A stretch of 64,000 nt of DNA from Paraburkholderia haematera (GCF_905220975.1 NZ_CAJNBK010000005.1:124001-188000), one strand, 5' to 3'; positions 55,072 to 64,000 are shown, counted from the first letter of the stretch. The notes: generated from the letters alone by a model not told the origin. Numbers and translations are program-made.

Positions 55072-55308
55072 ATGGCATTGAACACGCAACCCAATCTCGC
55101 CCGCCCCGACGATTTCTACGAGGCACTGATAGACATGCATCGCGATTTGGACGATGCGCAGAGTCAGTCGGCCAATGCGCAACTGATCCTGTTGCTCGCC
55201 AACCATATCGGCGATCACGCGACCTTGCTCGAAGCAATGCGGCACGCACGTGAAGGCGTGACCGACGTTGCGGCGCAAGGCGCGCGGACGCATTCGCTGG
55301 CTGCCTGA
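55072..55308 (+). CDS. DUF2783 family small protein
   Basis: A 78-residue protein (LNTQPNLARPDDFYEALIDMH, NAQLILLLANHIGDHATLLEAM). This is the DUF2783 pattern, a small family found beside flavin monooxygenases of aromatic pathways. Role unknown, possibly a chaperone or regulator of the hydroxylase. AGGAGACACTT precedes the ATG. Confidence 0.82.
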   Translation: MALNTQPNLARPDDFYEALIDMHRDLDDAQSQSANAQLILLLANHIGDHATLLEAMRHAREGVTDVAAQGARTHSLAA

Positions 55309-55495
55309 ACACGAGTCACGACGAGCGGTAACGATAAAACGCTGTACGCGCGTGGCCGTTCGAGCCACGCGCAATTCACCACGGCGCGCGGCGCACCCAT
55401 GCCACCGCATGCCGTTCCCGCAGAAAACAGAAACGCGGCGCATCAAGACGCCGGACCCAGCGGGTCCGCTGGACCCTCACGTTTGGAGATAACCG

Positions 55496-56824
55496 ATGAG
55501 CCAATCCCACGCCCCCGCGCTCGAGCCGGGCGCATCCGCTGCTGCGCACGACGATCTGTTATATCGCAAGGTCTCGATGCGGATCATTCCGTTTCTGTTC
55601 CTGTGTTACGTGGTCTCGTTTCTCGACCGAATCAATATCGGTTTCGCGCAGTTGCAGATGAAGCACGACCTTGGTTTTAGCGACGCCATGTACGGGTTGG
55701 GCGCAGCGGTCTTTTATATCGGCTACGTGCTGTGTGAAGTGCCGAGCAATATGCTGCTGGCGCGCTTCGGCGCGCGCCGCACCTTCACGCGGATCATGCT
55801 GCTGTGGGGCATTGCATCGGTTGGCATGATGCTGGTATCGAAGCCCGCGCACTTCTACGTGCTGCGTTTTATGCTCGGCGTGTTCGAAGCGGGGTTCTTC
55901 CCGGGCATCGTGCTGTATCTGACTTACTGGTATCCGGCGCGGCGGCGTGCAGCCGTGCTGTCGATTTTCTTCGCGGGCGTCGCGGTGGCGGGTGTGCTCG
56001 GCGGCCTCGTATCCGGCTGGATCATGCGCGATATGGGCGGCGTGATGGGTCTGTTCGGCTGGCAGTGGATGTTCGTGATCGAAGGTGCGCCGGCCATCGT
56101 ACTCGGCCTGCTTGCCGCGTTTTATCTGGTCGACGGTCCGCAACATGCAACGTGGCTCAATGCTGCCGAGAAGGCGCAATTGATTGCACAGCGCGATGAA
56201 GACCGTCGCGTTTCATCGGACGCACATTCATCGCGTTCCGTCATGCAATCGCTGCGCAATCCGCGGGTCTATCTGTTCGCGTTCATCTACTTCTCGCTCA
56301 CCTGCGCCTCGCTAACGCTGAACTTCTGGATGCCGCTGATGATTCGCGACTTCGGCGTTCACGATGTACTGGCGATCAGCCTGTACACCGTGATTCCGAA
56401 TGCGGTCGGCGCGGTGGGCCTGATCCTGATTGCTCGCCACTCGGACCGTCGCGGCGAACGACGCCGGCACTTTGCGGTTTGCACGATCGGCGGCGGCATC
56501 GCGCTGTCTCTGCTGACACTGCATCTGAGTAGCTTCCCGGCGATGCTCGCGATTCTCTCGCTGGCGGCCGTGCTGATCTTCGCCGCGTTGCCGATTTTCT
56601 GGACCGTGCCGTCGGGCTATCTGTCCGGCACCGCGGCGGCGGCCGGGATTGCGCTGATCAGCAGCATCGGCATTACGAGCGGGATTGTCAGCCCCTGGGT
56701 GATCGGTCTGATCAAGACGCACACCGGCAGCATGGACAATGCGTTGTATCTGCTGGCCGCGCTGCTGTTCGTTAGCGGTGTCGCGTTGCTGGTTGGCGTG
56801 CCGAAGGAAATGAAGCGAATCTAA
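55496..56824 (+). CDS. MFS transporter, anion:cation symporter type
   Basis: A 442-residue permease with 12 membrane segments. FLDRINIGFAQLQMKHDLGFSDAMYGLGAAVFYIGYVLCEVPSNMLLARFGAR is the typical start of the phthalate/hydroxybenzoate-type ACS family (shown in part: FLDRINIGFAQL, EVPSNMLL). It probably imports the acid used by the operon. GGAGATAACC precedes the ATG. It is the last gene of the cluster. Confidence 0.9.
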   Translation: MSQSHAPALEPGASAAAHDDLLYRKVSMRIIPFLFLCYVVSFLDRINIGFAQLQMKHDLGFSDAMYGLGAAVFYIGYVLCEVPSNMLLARFGARRTFTRIMLLWGIASVGMMLVSKPAHFYVLRFMLGVFEAGFFPGIVLYLTYWYPARRRAAVLSIFFAGVAVAGVLGGLVSGWIMRDMGGVMGLFGWQWMFVIEGAPAIVLGLLAAFYLVDGPQHATWLNAAEKAQLIAQRDEDRRVSSDAHSSRSVMQSLRNPRVYLFAFIYFSLTCASLTLNFWMPLMIRDFGVHDVLAISLYTVIPNAVGAVGLILIARHSDRRGERRRHFAVCTIGGGIALSLLTLHLSSFPAMLAILSLAAVLIFAALPIFWTVPSGYLSGTAAAAGIALISSIGITSGIVSPWVIGLIKTHTGSMDNALYLLAALLFVSGVALLVGVPKEMKRI

Positions 56825-57155
56825 GACTTGCACGGGCCGCCGACAAGGCGCGCCCGGCTGGCGGCCAGGCAGATTCGGCGCAGTTGTATGGCGGCGCGAT
56901 CGGTGGTGGTCATGACCGGATTTTCCGCTGCATGCCGCGAGAAGGATGAAGGGTAGATAGAAGAAAATTCTTTGGGGGCGCCGCCGACAATGCTGCAAAA
57001 GTATGCGATTTAGTTATCTATTTAACAGTTTGCAATACTAAATGAATTGTGTTGACAAAAAATGACATCATTCTGAGACTGTCCTATTTGATTCGGTCCC
57101 AAAGTCCACTAGAGTTTTTGCCGGGGTATTCGGTGAATCTCTAAGAGGAGGGGGC
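56825..57155. other. Intergenic region upstream of vgrG
   Basis: 331 bp. Near the MFS stop a GC-rich hairpin with one bulge (56833-56856) may terminate that operon. From about 57000 to 57120 the DNA is clearly AT-rich and contains TTGACA at 57052-57057 but no good -10 at standard spacing. No gene seen. Confidence 0.5.
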
Positions 57156-60100
57156 GTGAGTCAAAAAACGGGTTCCGCGCACCGGCACTATCGTCTCGAC
57201 ATGCCACAGGCCAGTAGAGCCGAGTTGGCCGATATCTTTGCCTTTGTGGGGGAGCGGGCTATCGGGGAGCCTACCCGGTATCAGATCCAGTTCACGCATT
57301 CGCAGCCGGACCTGTCGCGCACGGACTATCTGAACAAGCCTGCGGCGTTCGTGATCCAGCCGCCATTCAATCCGCTCGCAACGCTCAGGGCGGAACCCGA
57401 ACGGCGTGTGCAAGGCGTTGTCACGGGCTTCAGCCAGCGGGGCAGTAGCCGGGACGAAACCACCTACGAGGTTGTGCTGGAATCGCGCCTGGCACTCTTG
57501 CGCAACGCACCGAAGTGCCGGTTCTTCCTTGAGAAGAGTTTTCCGGACATCATTGAACAGATCCTGCGCGAACACGGCTTCGACAGGATCCACGGCAGCT
57601 TCGAGTTCAACCTGTACCGCACCTATCGCAAGCGTAGTTTCGTGATGCAATGGGGCGAAGACGATCTGACTTTCATCACGCGGCTATGCCGTCGCTGCGG
57701 TATCTGGTTCGTCTGCGAAGAGGGCAAGCACTGCGAAAACGTGCGATTCGGTGACGACTTCACGCACTACCGCCGCGACCCCGACCTGAGCGTGCCGTAT
57801 CGTGAGTACAGTGGCCTGGAAAGCCCGGGGGTGGAATCGGTCGATTCGCTTGAAATGGACGCGACGACCCTGCCGACGAGCTACAAGGTGCGCACGTTCA
57901 GCACTGAGCGTCCGCTATCCGAACCGATCGAAGCGGCCAGCCGGATCACCGAGGACCGCACCACCTATGGCGAGGCTTATACGTGGGGCACGCCGGACCT
58001 GAGCGAGGATGAGGCAAAGGTAGAAGCGCTGCTGCGACGCGAGGCGGCCGTAGCTTCCCAGGTGGTGTATCGCGGCACCTGCAACATGCTGGACCTCGCG
58101 CCCAGTTGCATCCTCAAGTTCCCGAACCGGACACTGCCCGATGCTGAGTACGGGCTGCTCACGGTACGCGTGAAATGCAGCGCATCGCGCAAGCAGCCGT
58201 ACCGCGTCGAATTCACCGCGATTCCTTCTGACCGGCTGTATCGGCTGCCTCTGCTGGAAGATACGTGGCCCAAAGTCGAAGGGGTCATCACGGGCACGAT
58301 TGCCTCGCCGGGCGGGTACAAGGACCCGTATCTGGACGCGCAGGGTGCCTATATCGTGCACATCCATGCGGATCAGGACAAGCGCAAACCTGGACTGGAA
58401 AGCTGCCCGATGCGATTGGCGAAGCCGTTCGCGGGTGCGGGACAGACCGGTTTCCATTTCGGTCTGGTCGAGGGGACGGTGGTGACGGTGGGCTTCCTGT
58501 GGGGCTGCCCGGACCTTCCCTTCATCAGTCAGGTACTGCACACGGCGCAGGATACCGACCCGATCAATTCCGCCTATCCGTGGGCCACACGTAACACGCT
58601 GCGCACGCGCTCGAACAACACGTTCGAGATGGAGGACGGCGCGGGTCGGGAGCACATCAAGGTTGCGACAGAACAGGGGAAGTCACAGCTGAACCTTGGG
58701 CATGCCGTCGATCGTGACCAGAACGAGCGCGGTAATGGTGCCGAGCTTCGCACCGACAAGGCCGCAGTCATGCGGGGCGGCGCGGGCGCGATGATGACGG
58801 CTTACGACCGCGCGGGCGGTCGCGGGCATCAGACCGACATGCAGGAGACCATTGCGCAACTCAAGGAAATGCTGGCACTTGCTGAATCGCTGGCGCAATC
58901 CGCGGAAGCGTCGAAGGCGTCGCCTGCAGACACCCGCGCGCAGAAAGCGATCAACGACGACCTCAGTGAGCTCAGGCGGCCAGGCGGCCTCGTTACTGCA
59001 CCTGGTCCGGTCGGCGTCGTGTCAGGTGACGGCGTACAGCTTGCCGCCGACGGTTCGATCATCGGCACCGCAAAGAAGGGTGTGCATTTCAGCACGCTCA
59101 AGCGTTTCACCGTGGCCGCGCGCGATCTGGTATCGCTGTTCACGCAGAAAGGCATGAGTCTGATCGCGGCGGCGGGTGCGGTCGTCGTGCAGGCCCAGCG
59201 CGGGTCGATGCAGCTTGCGTCGCAGAATGATATGACCGTTGAAACGGTTGGCGGCGTGCTGCATGTGAAGTCGTCAAGGGAGATCGCGCTGAGTGTCGGC
59301 GGCACGTATATGCGGATGACGCCGGACGGGATCGAATATGGCTCCCGGGGTGGCGCCGTGTTCAGGACAAGTGGCTTGAAGAAGGTGGGTCCTGCGCAGA
59401 TGGACCTGGGTGGCGCGGCATTCGCACCGGTCTTCGTGCCGTTCACGACCGGGTGTGAGGTATGGCGGTCGAATCCGGATTTCGTTTCGCCGCCAGCACC
59501 TGCGCCAGCACCAGACGCGTCGCAGTGGGAGTCGTTGGGGAATGCGGGAGCAATTCCGCCTGCGCCTGATGCGGGTGCGATAGCGCCGTCTCCGCCTGGC
59601 GACTTTTTCTCACGTCAATCCAGCGGTGGCGTGCCAGCGGGTGCATCTGCCTTTTCACCGTTTGACGGAAAGCCGTCAAATGTGGATTCAGGGGTGCCTA
59701 AAGCCAAGGTCACATTGAACAGTCCCGACGATCAGCAGCAAGCCTATGTTGCGCCTGATCCTATCAAGCTCGCAAATGCGGTTCCTTGCGACTGGAAGAT
59801 CACGGACGTGAAGGCTGATGTCAGTGAGCATATCGAAGCCAAGTCGTATTGGGGCAGGCTGGACGACCGGACTCCGTGGATGAGCGACGATAAAACGACG
59901 CAGTACCGGGGCGGTGGTTCGAGAGACTCAAATTATGAATTTGCATACAGCGAACAGGACAAGGCGATTACCTGCACCGTTCGCGTGATGTTGATTCCGA
60001 TGGATCTGTTTCCGGTTGACGCAACTGGAAAGCGTGATCTTACGGCTCACGATCAAACGATCCCATACAATTTTTCCGGTCATTCGAAAATGACGCCTGG

Positions 60101-60734
60101 ATCTACACGCAAGGGTGTCAAGATGGACTATCGCGATGCGGTAGGAGATAAATACGATCTCATCGCGCTGAAAAGTCGTATCGAAGCAGTGCTGGATCAG
60201 GGTGGCTATAAGCTGATCCTGAACGGTTGCTCCAAGGGCGCGGCGTGCGGATGCCGAGTGAAGGTCAATTTCAGGGTTGATCTTCGCGTATCGGTCAAGG
60301 GTGCGTCCATTGCTGGATTTACTCCTCATGTTTCGAATCACCTGTTTCCATTTGTTCTTCGGGCGGATACGTCGTCATGGGGGGAGGGGCAGAAATGGCT
60401 GGATGACAAGGGGGACATACATGATTATCCAATGGCGAATGTCGAAGCGCATGAGTGCGGCCATTATTTCAATTTTCCCGATGAATATTTCGATCAGGGT
60501 GGCTGGCTTCACGAATCCTATATCAAGGATGAGCAGATCGATTTTTCACTGGTCGATGCGAAGGCGGAAACCCTGGTGTGGCAAGGGCGTTCGCAGAAAA
60601 ACCTGATGGGCTATGGTGCCAACCTGCCGTTGCAGAATGGTCGCGCGACTATCAAGCCATATTACCTGGAATATGTGCGGCGTCAGTTTTCGCTTGCGAC
60701 AAAAAAATTGTGGAGGGTTGGCTATGATTCGTAA
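57156..60734 (+). CDS. vgrG: Type VI secretion VgrG with C-terminal zincin effector domain
   Basis: A 1192-residue evolved VgrG. The N-terminal gp27/gp5-like spike (about 1-520) contains FVIQPPFNPLATLR, the OB region WPKVEGVITG and the ATRNTLRTRSNNTFEMED segment. The TssI extension (VMRGGAGAMMTAYDRAG) is followed by DUF2345 (about 640-760). A Pro/Ala-rich linker (about 785-860) leads to an effector domain (about 865-1192) with the zincin motif HECGH (1099-1103) followed by PDEY, so probably a metalloprotease. GTG start with AAGAGGAGGGGGC ahead. Its stop overlaps the start of the putative immunity gene. Confidence 0.88.
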   Translation: MSQKTGSAHRHYRLDMPQASRAELADIFAFVGERAIGEPTRYQIQFTHSQPDLSRTDYLNKPAAFVIQPPFNPLATLRAEPERRVQGVVTGFSQRGSSRDETTYEVVLESRLALLRNAPKCRFFLEKSFPDIIEQILREHGFDRIHGSFEFNLYRTYRKRSFVMQWGEDDLTFITRLCRRCGIWFVCEEGKHCENVRFGDDFTHYRRDPDLSVPYREYSGLESPGVESVDSLEMDATTLPTSYKVRTFSTERPLSEPIEAASRITEDRTTYGEAYTWGTPDLSEDEAKVEALLRREAAVASQVVYRGTCNMLDLAPSCILKFPNRTLPDAEYGLLTVRVKCSASRKQPYRVEFTAIPSDRLYRLPLLEDTWPKVEGVITGTIASPGGYKDPYLDAQGAYIVHIHADQDKRKPGLESCPMRLAKPFAGAGQTGFHFGLVEGTVVTVGFLWGCPDLPFISQVLHTAQDTDPINSAYPWATRNTLRTRSNNTFEMEDGAGREHIKVATEQGKSQLNLGHAVDRDQNERGNGAELRTDKAAVMRGGAGAMMTAYDRAGGRGHQTDMQETIAQLKEMLALAESLAQSAEASKASPADTRAQKAINDDLSELRRPGGLVTAPGPVGVVSGDGVQLAADGSIIGTAKKGVHFSTLKRFTVAARDLVSLFTQKGMSLIAAAGAVVVQAQRGSMQLASQNDMTVETVGGVLHVKSSREIALSVGGTYMRMTPDGIEYGSRGGAVFRTSGLKKVGPAQMDLGGAAFAPVFVPFTTGCEVWRSNPDFVSPPAPAPAPDASQWESLGNAGAIPPAPDAGAIAPSPPGDFFSRQSSGGVPAGASAFSPFDGKPSNVDSGVPKAKVTLNSPDDQQQAYVAPDPIKLANAVPCDWKITDVKADVSEHIEAKSYWGRLDDRTPWMSDDKTTQYRGGGSRDSNYEFAYSEQDKAITCTVRVMLIPMDLFPVDATGKRDLTAHDQTIPYNFSGHSKMTPGSTRKGVKMDYRDAVGDKYDLIALKSRIEAVLDQGGYKLILNGCSKGAACGCRVKVNFRVDLRVSVKGASIAGFTPHVSNHLFPFVLRADTSSWGEGQKWLDDKGDIHDYPMANVEAHECGHYFNFPDEYFDQGGWLHESYIKDEQIDFSLVDAKAETLVWQGRSQKNLMGYGANLPLQNGRATIKPYYLEYVRRQFSLATKKLWRVGYDS

Positions 60735-62151
60735 TTCATGGATCAGGCATTTTTGGCATGCGGCCCTCGCCTTGGTTGTGCTTGGAAGCAACGCACACGC
60801 TGAGACTGTAAACGCGGAGAATCGATCGATGCGATTTAGCTACACGACAAATGGGGCTGCGGATGGCAGTATCAATAAATATGGGAACAATGCAATATCA
60901 GTTCTGGGTGATACTTTACGCGTTCAAATTGGTGACTCCTCATTGGATCGAAATATCAATGGTGTCGGTATATATGAGTTAAAACTGATAAACCAGAATC
61001 TGGAAGATGCCAGGAAACTTGCGGAATTGCTGTGCTCTCCAAAGGACCCGGCAAGCGACGTGCCGATCCCTGATCTTTACACAGCGAAATGTAGTGGGGA
61101 GATGAGAAGCAGTTACATAAGAGACTTTAGTCGCGATGTCGCAAGCAAAATTGCTGATCTGGTGGACTCGTTAACAAATGCGGGGATTCAGGAAGGGCGA
61201 AAGCTTGTGAAACTCGATGTTTCACTTGTTTCAATTGAGCGTGCCAAGAATGGATTTCTGGTGTCCGTCAGGTTTATCAATAGCGGAGACCACCCGATCA
61301 AGTTCAGGACGCCTGATAAGTGGGATACCAAGATTGGCAAGGATATGGATATCTTGGGTGTAAACGGCTACCAAACTGGATCACATGATTCTAAATTTGG
61401 TCTTGGGTTGGCGGGTAAGCTGCTCGAAAATCCGGTCGGGTTTCCTGATGGAAAGGTCACTCTTGCGCCGCATAGTTCGGTGACTTTTAAGATGAAAACA
61501 ACATCCGTCAGTAAATTTGTCGCGGGTAGCTATGATCTCAATGTTGGCGTGTTCATGAACATGGAAGTCATCGGGACCCAATCGAGTCTGGTGCGTGTCG
61601 ATTTCCATTCTGACTACAAGAACCCGACCCGCGTGACCTTCGACCGCGACTACCCCTCGACTCCGCAGGAGCGCGAGCAGTGGGAAGCGTACCAGCGGAC
61701 TCGCTTGTCGTATTTCCCGGTCAATCCTGGCGAGAAGTTTGCCGAGGACGGTCTGTATCGCGCGGTGCGCACGACAGGCAGCGGTGCCTATCGCAGCCTG
61801 CAGCTCGTGCCATTCAAGGTCGGGGACGTTGCTACGAGGGACAACGTAAAAATGCTGATGGCGTCCGCCAGCGGTACGGAGTTTGATGGGCCGGTGCAAT
61901 GGGTATGGGAGGGCAGCGCGCCAACGCCCGTCAAGCAATACTCGTTCGACATCACTGAAGGCACCGAACAGGTCTGCCAGGCAGGGACCGTTTGCCCACG
62001 TAGTGGCCGCTGGCTTGCACGTGTCCACTCGGGCAGTTTCTCCACCGCCGGGTCGTATCGCTACGACCTCGCGGGCATCGTTACCCTGCGTCACGGACAG
62101 AGCATGCCCGTCAGAAACGACGGAGCCGATTGGGAATGGCTGGGGATATGA
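60724..62151 (+). CDS. Putative periplasmic immunity protein to the VgrG zincin
   Basis: A 475-residue protein whose ATG at 60724 lies inside the last codons of vgrG. It has a Sec signal peptide (ALALVVLGSNAHA cut near 26), so the product is periplasmic. The N-terminal domain (about 30-345) is all-beta/alpha with FSYTTNGAADGS and FKMKTTSVSKFVAGSYD; the C-terminal domain (about 365-475) has CQAGTVCPRSGRWLARV and RHGQSMP, a pattern also seen in proteins next to T6SS effectors. Direct placement behind the effector and export to the compartment where VgrG toxins act support immunity; this is inference. The gene is visibly AT-richer than the window. Confidence 0.7.
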   Translation: MIRNSWIRHFWHAALALVVLGSNAHAETVNAENRSMRFSYTTNGAADGSINKYGNNAISVLGDTLRVQIGDSSLDRNINGVGIYELKLINQNLEDARKLAELLCSPKDPASDVPIPDLYTAKCSGEMRSSYIRDFSRDVASKIADLVDSLTNAGIQEGRKLVKLDVSLVSIERAKNGFLVSVRFINSGDHPIKFRTPDKWDTKIGKDMDILGVNGYQTGSHDSKFGLGLAGKLLENPVGFPDGKVTLAPHSSVTFKMKTTSVSKFVAGSYDLNVGVFMNMEVIGTQSSLVRVDFHSDYKNPTRVTFDRDYPSTPQEREQWEAYQRTRLSYFPVNPGEKFAEDGLYRAVRTTGSGAYRSLQLVPFKVGDVATRDNVKMLMASASGTEFDGPVQWVWEGSAPTPVKQYSFDITEGTEQVCQAGTVCPRSGRWLARVHSGSFSTAGSYRYDLAGIVTLRHGQSMPVRNDGADWEWLGI

Positions 62152-62160
62152 CATGAGCGA
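60724..62160 (+). repeat. Immunity cassette, copy 1
   Basis: It pairs with 62570-64000 at an offset of 1846 bp without indels until the 4-bp deletion, then 1842 bp. The 5' parts have diverged, but from about 61340 (copy 2 from ~63186) the two copies are almost identical, including the stop, ATGACATGAGC and the start of a PAAR gene. Confidence 0.85.
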
Positions 62161-62580
62161 ACGCGCCTGCATTCTCCGGTTGGACCGCACTACAGCAAAC
62201 GGCATCGTGCTTGACGGTATAGAGAACGTTGGTCCCGACGAACGCGGAATGATTTACATCGGGGCTCGCGTGCAGTGCCCCGCCTGTTGCTCCATCGGTC
62301 ACATTGTCGCGAATTTCCCGATGAGTATTTCGATCTGGGTGGCTGGCTTCACGAGTCTTATATCAAGGACGAGCAGATCGATTTTTCTCTGGTCGATACG
62401 GAGGCGGGAACCTTGGTGTGGCAGGCACGTTCACCGAAGAACCTAATGGGTTATGGTGCAAATGAACCGTTGCAGGAGGGTAAGGTAACGGCAACGATCA
62501 AACCGTATTACATGGAATACGTGCGGCGTCAGTTCTCGCTTTCAACAAAGAAGTTGTGGAGGGTTGGCTATGATTCGTAA
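62153..62580 (+). pseudogene. PAAR gene start broken by a second zincin-domain fragment
   Basis: From 62153 about 52 codons read as a PAAR-type tip protein (RTTANGIVLDGIENVG, GMIYIGARVQCPAC). Near 62311 the DNA changes to a copy of the vgrG 3' end (62311-62580 corresponds to 60465-60734) in another frame: FPDEYFDLGGWLHESYIKDE to LWRVGYDS. The zincin fragment begins just after the position of HECGH, so it lacks the active site. Neither part is intact. The fragment ends exactly as vgrG does, with the next immunity gene overlapping its stop. Confidence 0.8.
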
Positions 62581-63993
62581 TTTCCGGCGTATTGCGTTGA
62601 GCATTCTGGCAATCTCCCCAGTTGTTCTGGCGGGGTGTGCAAATGGAGGGACTATGGATATGGAAAATCACGCGATGCAATTTAGCTACACCACAAATGG
62701 CGGCGCGGATGGAAGCGCCAATTCCTACGGAAACAACGAAGTGACAGTTTCGGGGAATGTGCTATCGGTCCAGATTGGTGACTCTTCAAACAACAGGAAT
62801 ATCAATGGGATTGGGATCTATGAATTGAAGTTGCAGGGTGAAAATCTGGAATCGGCCAAGACGCTTGCTGAGTTGCTATGCTCTCCGAAGGACCCAAAAA
62901 GCGACGTTCCAGTCACTGATCTTTACGGTGCACGATGCGACGGAAAAATGAGAAGTGGTTTCGTGAGGGACCTTAGTCGTTCTGTTGCAATCAAGATCGC
63001 CGATCTGGTGGATTTGCTAAGTAATGCAGGGGTTCAGGATGGACGGAAAATTGTGAAGCTGGATGTCTTACTCACGTCTATTGCCCACGCGAAGGATGGA
63101 TTTCTGGTGCACGTAAGATTCGACAATACGGGAGATTATCCGATCAAATTCAAGACGCCCGATAAGTGGGATGCCAGGATTGGCAAGGATATTGATATCT
63201 TGGGCGTAAACGGCTACCAAACTGGATCACATGATTCTAAATTTGGTCTTGGGTTGGCGGGTAAGTTGCTTGAAAATTCGGGCGAATTTCCCGATGGAGA
63301 GGTCAGTCTTGCGCCGCGCAGTTCGGTGACTTTCAGGATGAAAACAACATCCGTCAGTAAATTCGTCGCGGGTAGCTATGATCTCCATGTTGGCGTGTTC
63401 ATGAACATGGAAGTCATTGGTACCCAATCGAGTCTGGTGCGTGTCGATTTCCATTCTGACTACAAGAACCCGACCCGCGTGACCTTCGACCGTGACTACC
63501 CCTCGACTCCGCAGGAGCGCGAGCAGTGGGAAGCGTACCAGCGGACTCGCTTGTCGTATTTCCCGGTCAATCCTGGCGAGAAGTTTGCCGAGGACGGTCT
63601 GTATCGCGCGGTGCGCACGACAGGCAGCGGTGCCTATCGCAGCCTGTCGTGCCATTCAAGGCCGGGGACGTTGCTACGAGGGACAACGTAAAAATGCTGA
63701 TGGCGTCCGCCAGCGGTACGGAGTTTGATGGGCCGGTGCAATGGGTATGGGAGGGCAGCGCGCCAACGCCCGTCAAGCAATACTCGTTCGACATCACTGA
63801 AGGCACCGAACACGTCTGCCAGGCAGGGACCGTTTGCCCACGTAGTGGCCGCTGGCTTGCACGTGTCCACTCGGGCAGTTTCTCCACCGCCGGGTCGTAT
63901 CGCTACGACCTCGCGGGCATCGTTACCCTGCGTCACGGACAGAGCATGCCCGTCAGAAACGACGGAGCCGATTGGGAATGGCTGGGGATATGA
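62570..63993 (+). pseudogene. Second immunity gene, lipoprotein type, frameshifted
   Basis: It starts at 62570 in the same overlap arrangement as copy 1. The leader is different: MIRNFRRIALSILAISPVVLAGC ends in a lipobox (Cys23), so the product would be a lipoprotein. The body matches copy 1 without indels up to about residue 359. There 4 bases (CAGC of copy 1 at 61801-61804) are missing near 63646, and the frame runs to a stop at 63691. The C-terminal CPRSGRW domain continues intact in another frame to 63993. Either a true pseudogene, a shortened protein of ~373 residues, or an assembly error in a repeated region. Confidence 0.75.
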
Positions 63994-63994
63994 C

Positions 63995-64000
63995 ATGAGC
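63995..64000 (+). CDS. Start of a second PAAR gene at the window edge
   Basis: ATGAGC at 63995 follows the immunity stop in the same context as at 62153. By comparison with that copy it should begin a PAAR protein that continues beyond the window. Only two codons are visible. Confidence 0.4.

Larger units (their letters stand above)
62570..64000 (+). repeat. Immunity cassette, copy 2
   Basis: Second copy of the unit at 60724-62160. Its 3' ~800 bp are nearly identical to copy 1 apart from the 4-bp deletion and a few substitutions, pointing to recent duplication or gene conversion. Confidence 0.85.

Noticed and set aside
57052..57080. Sigma70 promoter upstream of vgrG
   Set aside because: TTGACA is perfect but no acceptable -10 box exists at 16-18 bp, so it is not listed as a promoter.
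62275..62580. Independent small toxin gene
   Set aside because: The first codons are out-of-frame PAAR DNA and the rest is a copy of the vgrG end without HECGH.
63526..63993. Separate gene for the C-terminal domain of the second immunity protein
   Set aside because: It has no own start region; the frame is the continuation of the immunity gene after a 4-bp deletion.

Overview
The window looks like a chromosomal stretch of a Burkholderia/Paraburkholderia-type betaproteobacterium. The basis is high GC with strong GC3 bias, families typical of that group (a DUF4148 peptide, a DUF1840 protein, a collagen-like Gly/Ser-rich secreted protein, an entericidin) and many small catabolic and transport islands, each with its own regulator. 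No rRNA, tRNA, insertion sequence, integrase or CRISPR array was seen. The assignment rests on gene content only.

Layout. 1-2.8 kb: tail of an aldo/keto reductase, a large secreted protein of unknown role, and a RidA-like protein. 3-8 kb: a stress/ion island (universal stress protein, ClC channel with CBS domains plus its MarR regulator, HPP-CBS membrane protein, DUF1840 protein) with four related inverted repeats of the form ATATCAC-N3-GTGATAT, probably one MarR regulon. 8.6-13 kb: an oxalate operon transcribed oxlT-oxc-frc. 13.5-15.5 kb: a small unknown gene and a HipB/HipA pair. 15.7-22.3 kb: two Tat-exported alpha/beta hydrolases, a DUF4148 peptide, a thioredoxin-like protein, a GFA protein and an OmpR/HAMP-kinase two-component system. 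Three of these promoters carry the same 75-76-bp module. 22.7-27.6 kb: collagen-like protein, then an orphan PotF-like binding protein with a DmpA-type peptidase and a divergent LuxR regulator. 27.8-32.2 kb: a KfrA-like coiled-coil protein with three 432-bp repeats, a divergent SDR/LysR pair, and an entericidin.

32.4-36.2 kb: a proline-rich unknown protein and a two-component system (7TM-type kinase and NarL-type regulator). 36.4-42.7 kb: a sugar or polyol ABC transporter with SDR dehydrogenase and RpiR regulator. 42.8-43.8 kb: a MerR protein fused to a P-loop ATPase, with a 19-bp-spacer MerR promoter. 44-48 kb: a coupled envelope operon (34-residue exported peptide, DUF3142 lipoprotein, 892-residue protein). 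48-50 kb: a tannase/feruloyl-esterase lipoprotein. 50-57 kb: an aromatic-type catabolic cluster (tandem IclR regulators; metallo-beta-lactamase-fold protein, FAD monooxygenase, DUF2783, MFS transporter).

57.1 kb to the end is the most unusual part: a type VI secretion VgrG with a C-terminal HExxH zincin domain, followed by a two-domain exported protein that is probably its immunity factor. After this the start of a PAAR gene runs out of frame into a second copy of the end of the zincin domain. A second immunity gene follows, this one with a lipoprotein signal and a 4-bp frameshift, and then a new PAAR start at the window edge. This is a duplicated and decaying effector/immunity cassette. The region is visibly more AT-rich than the rest.
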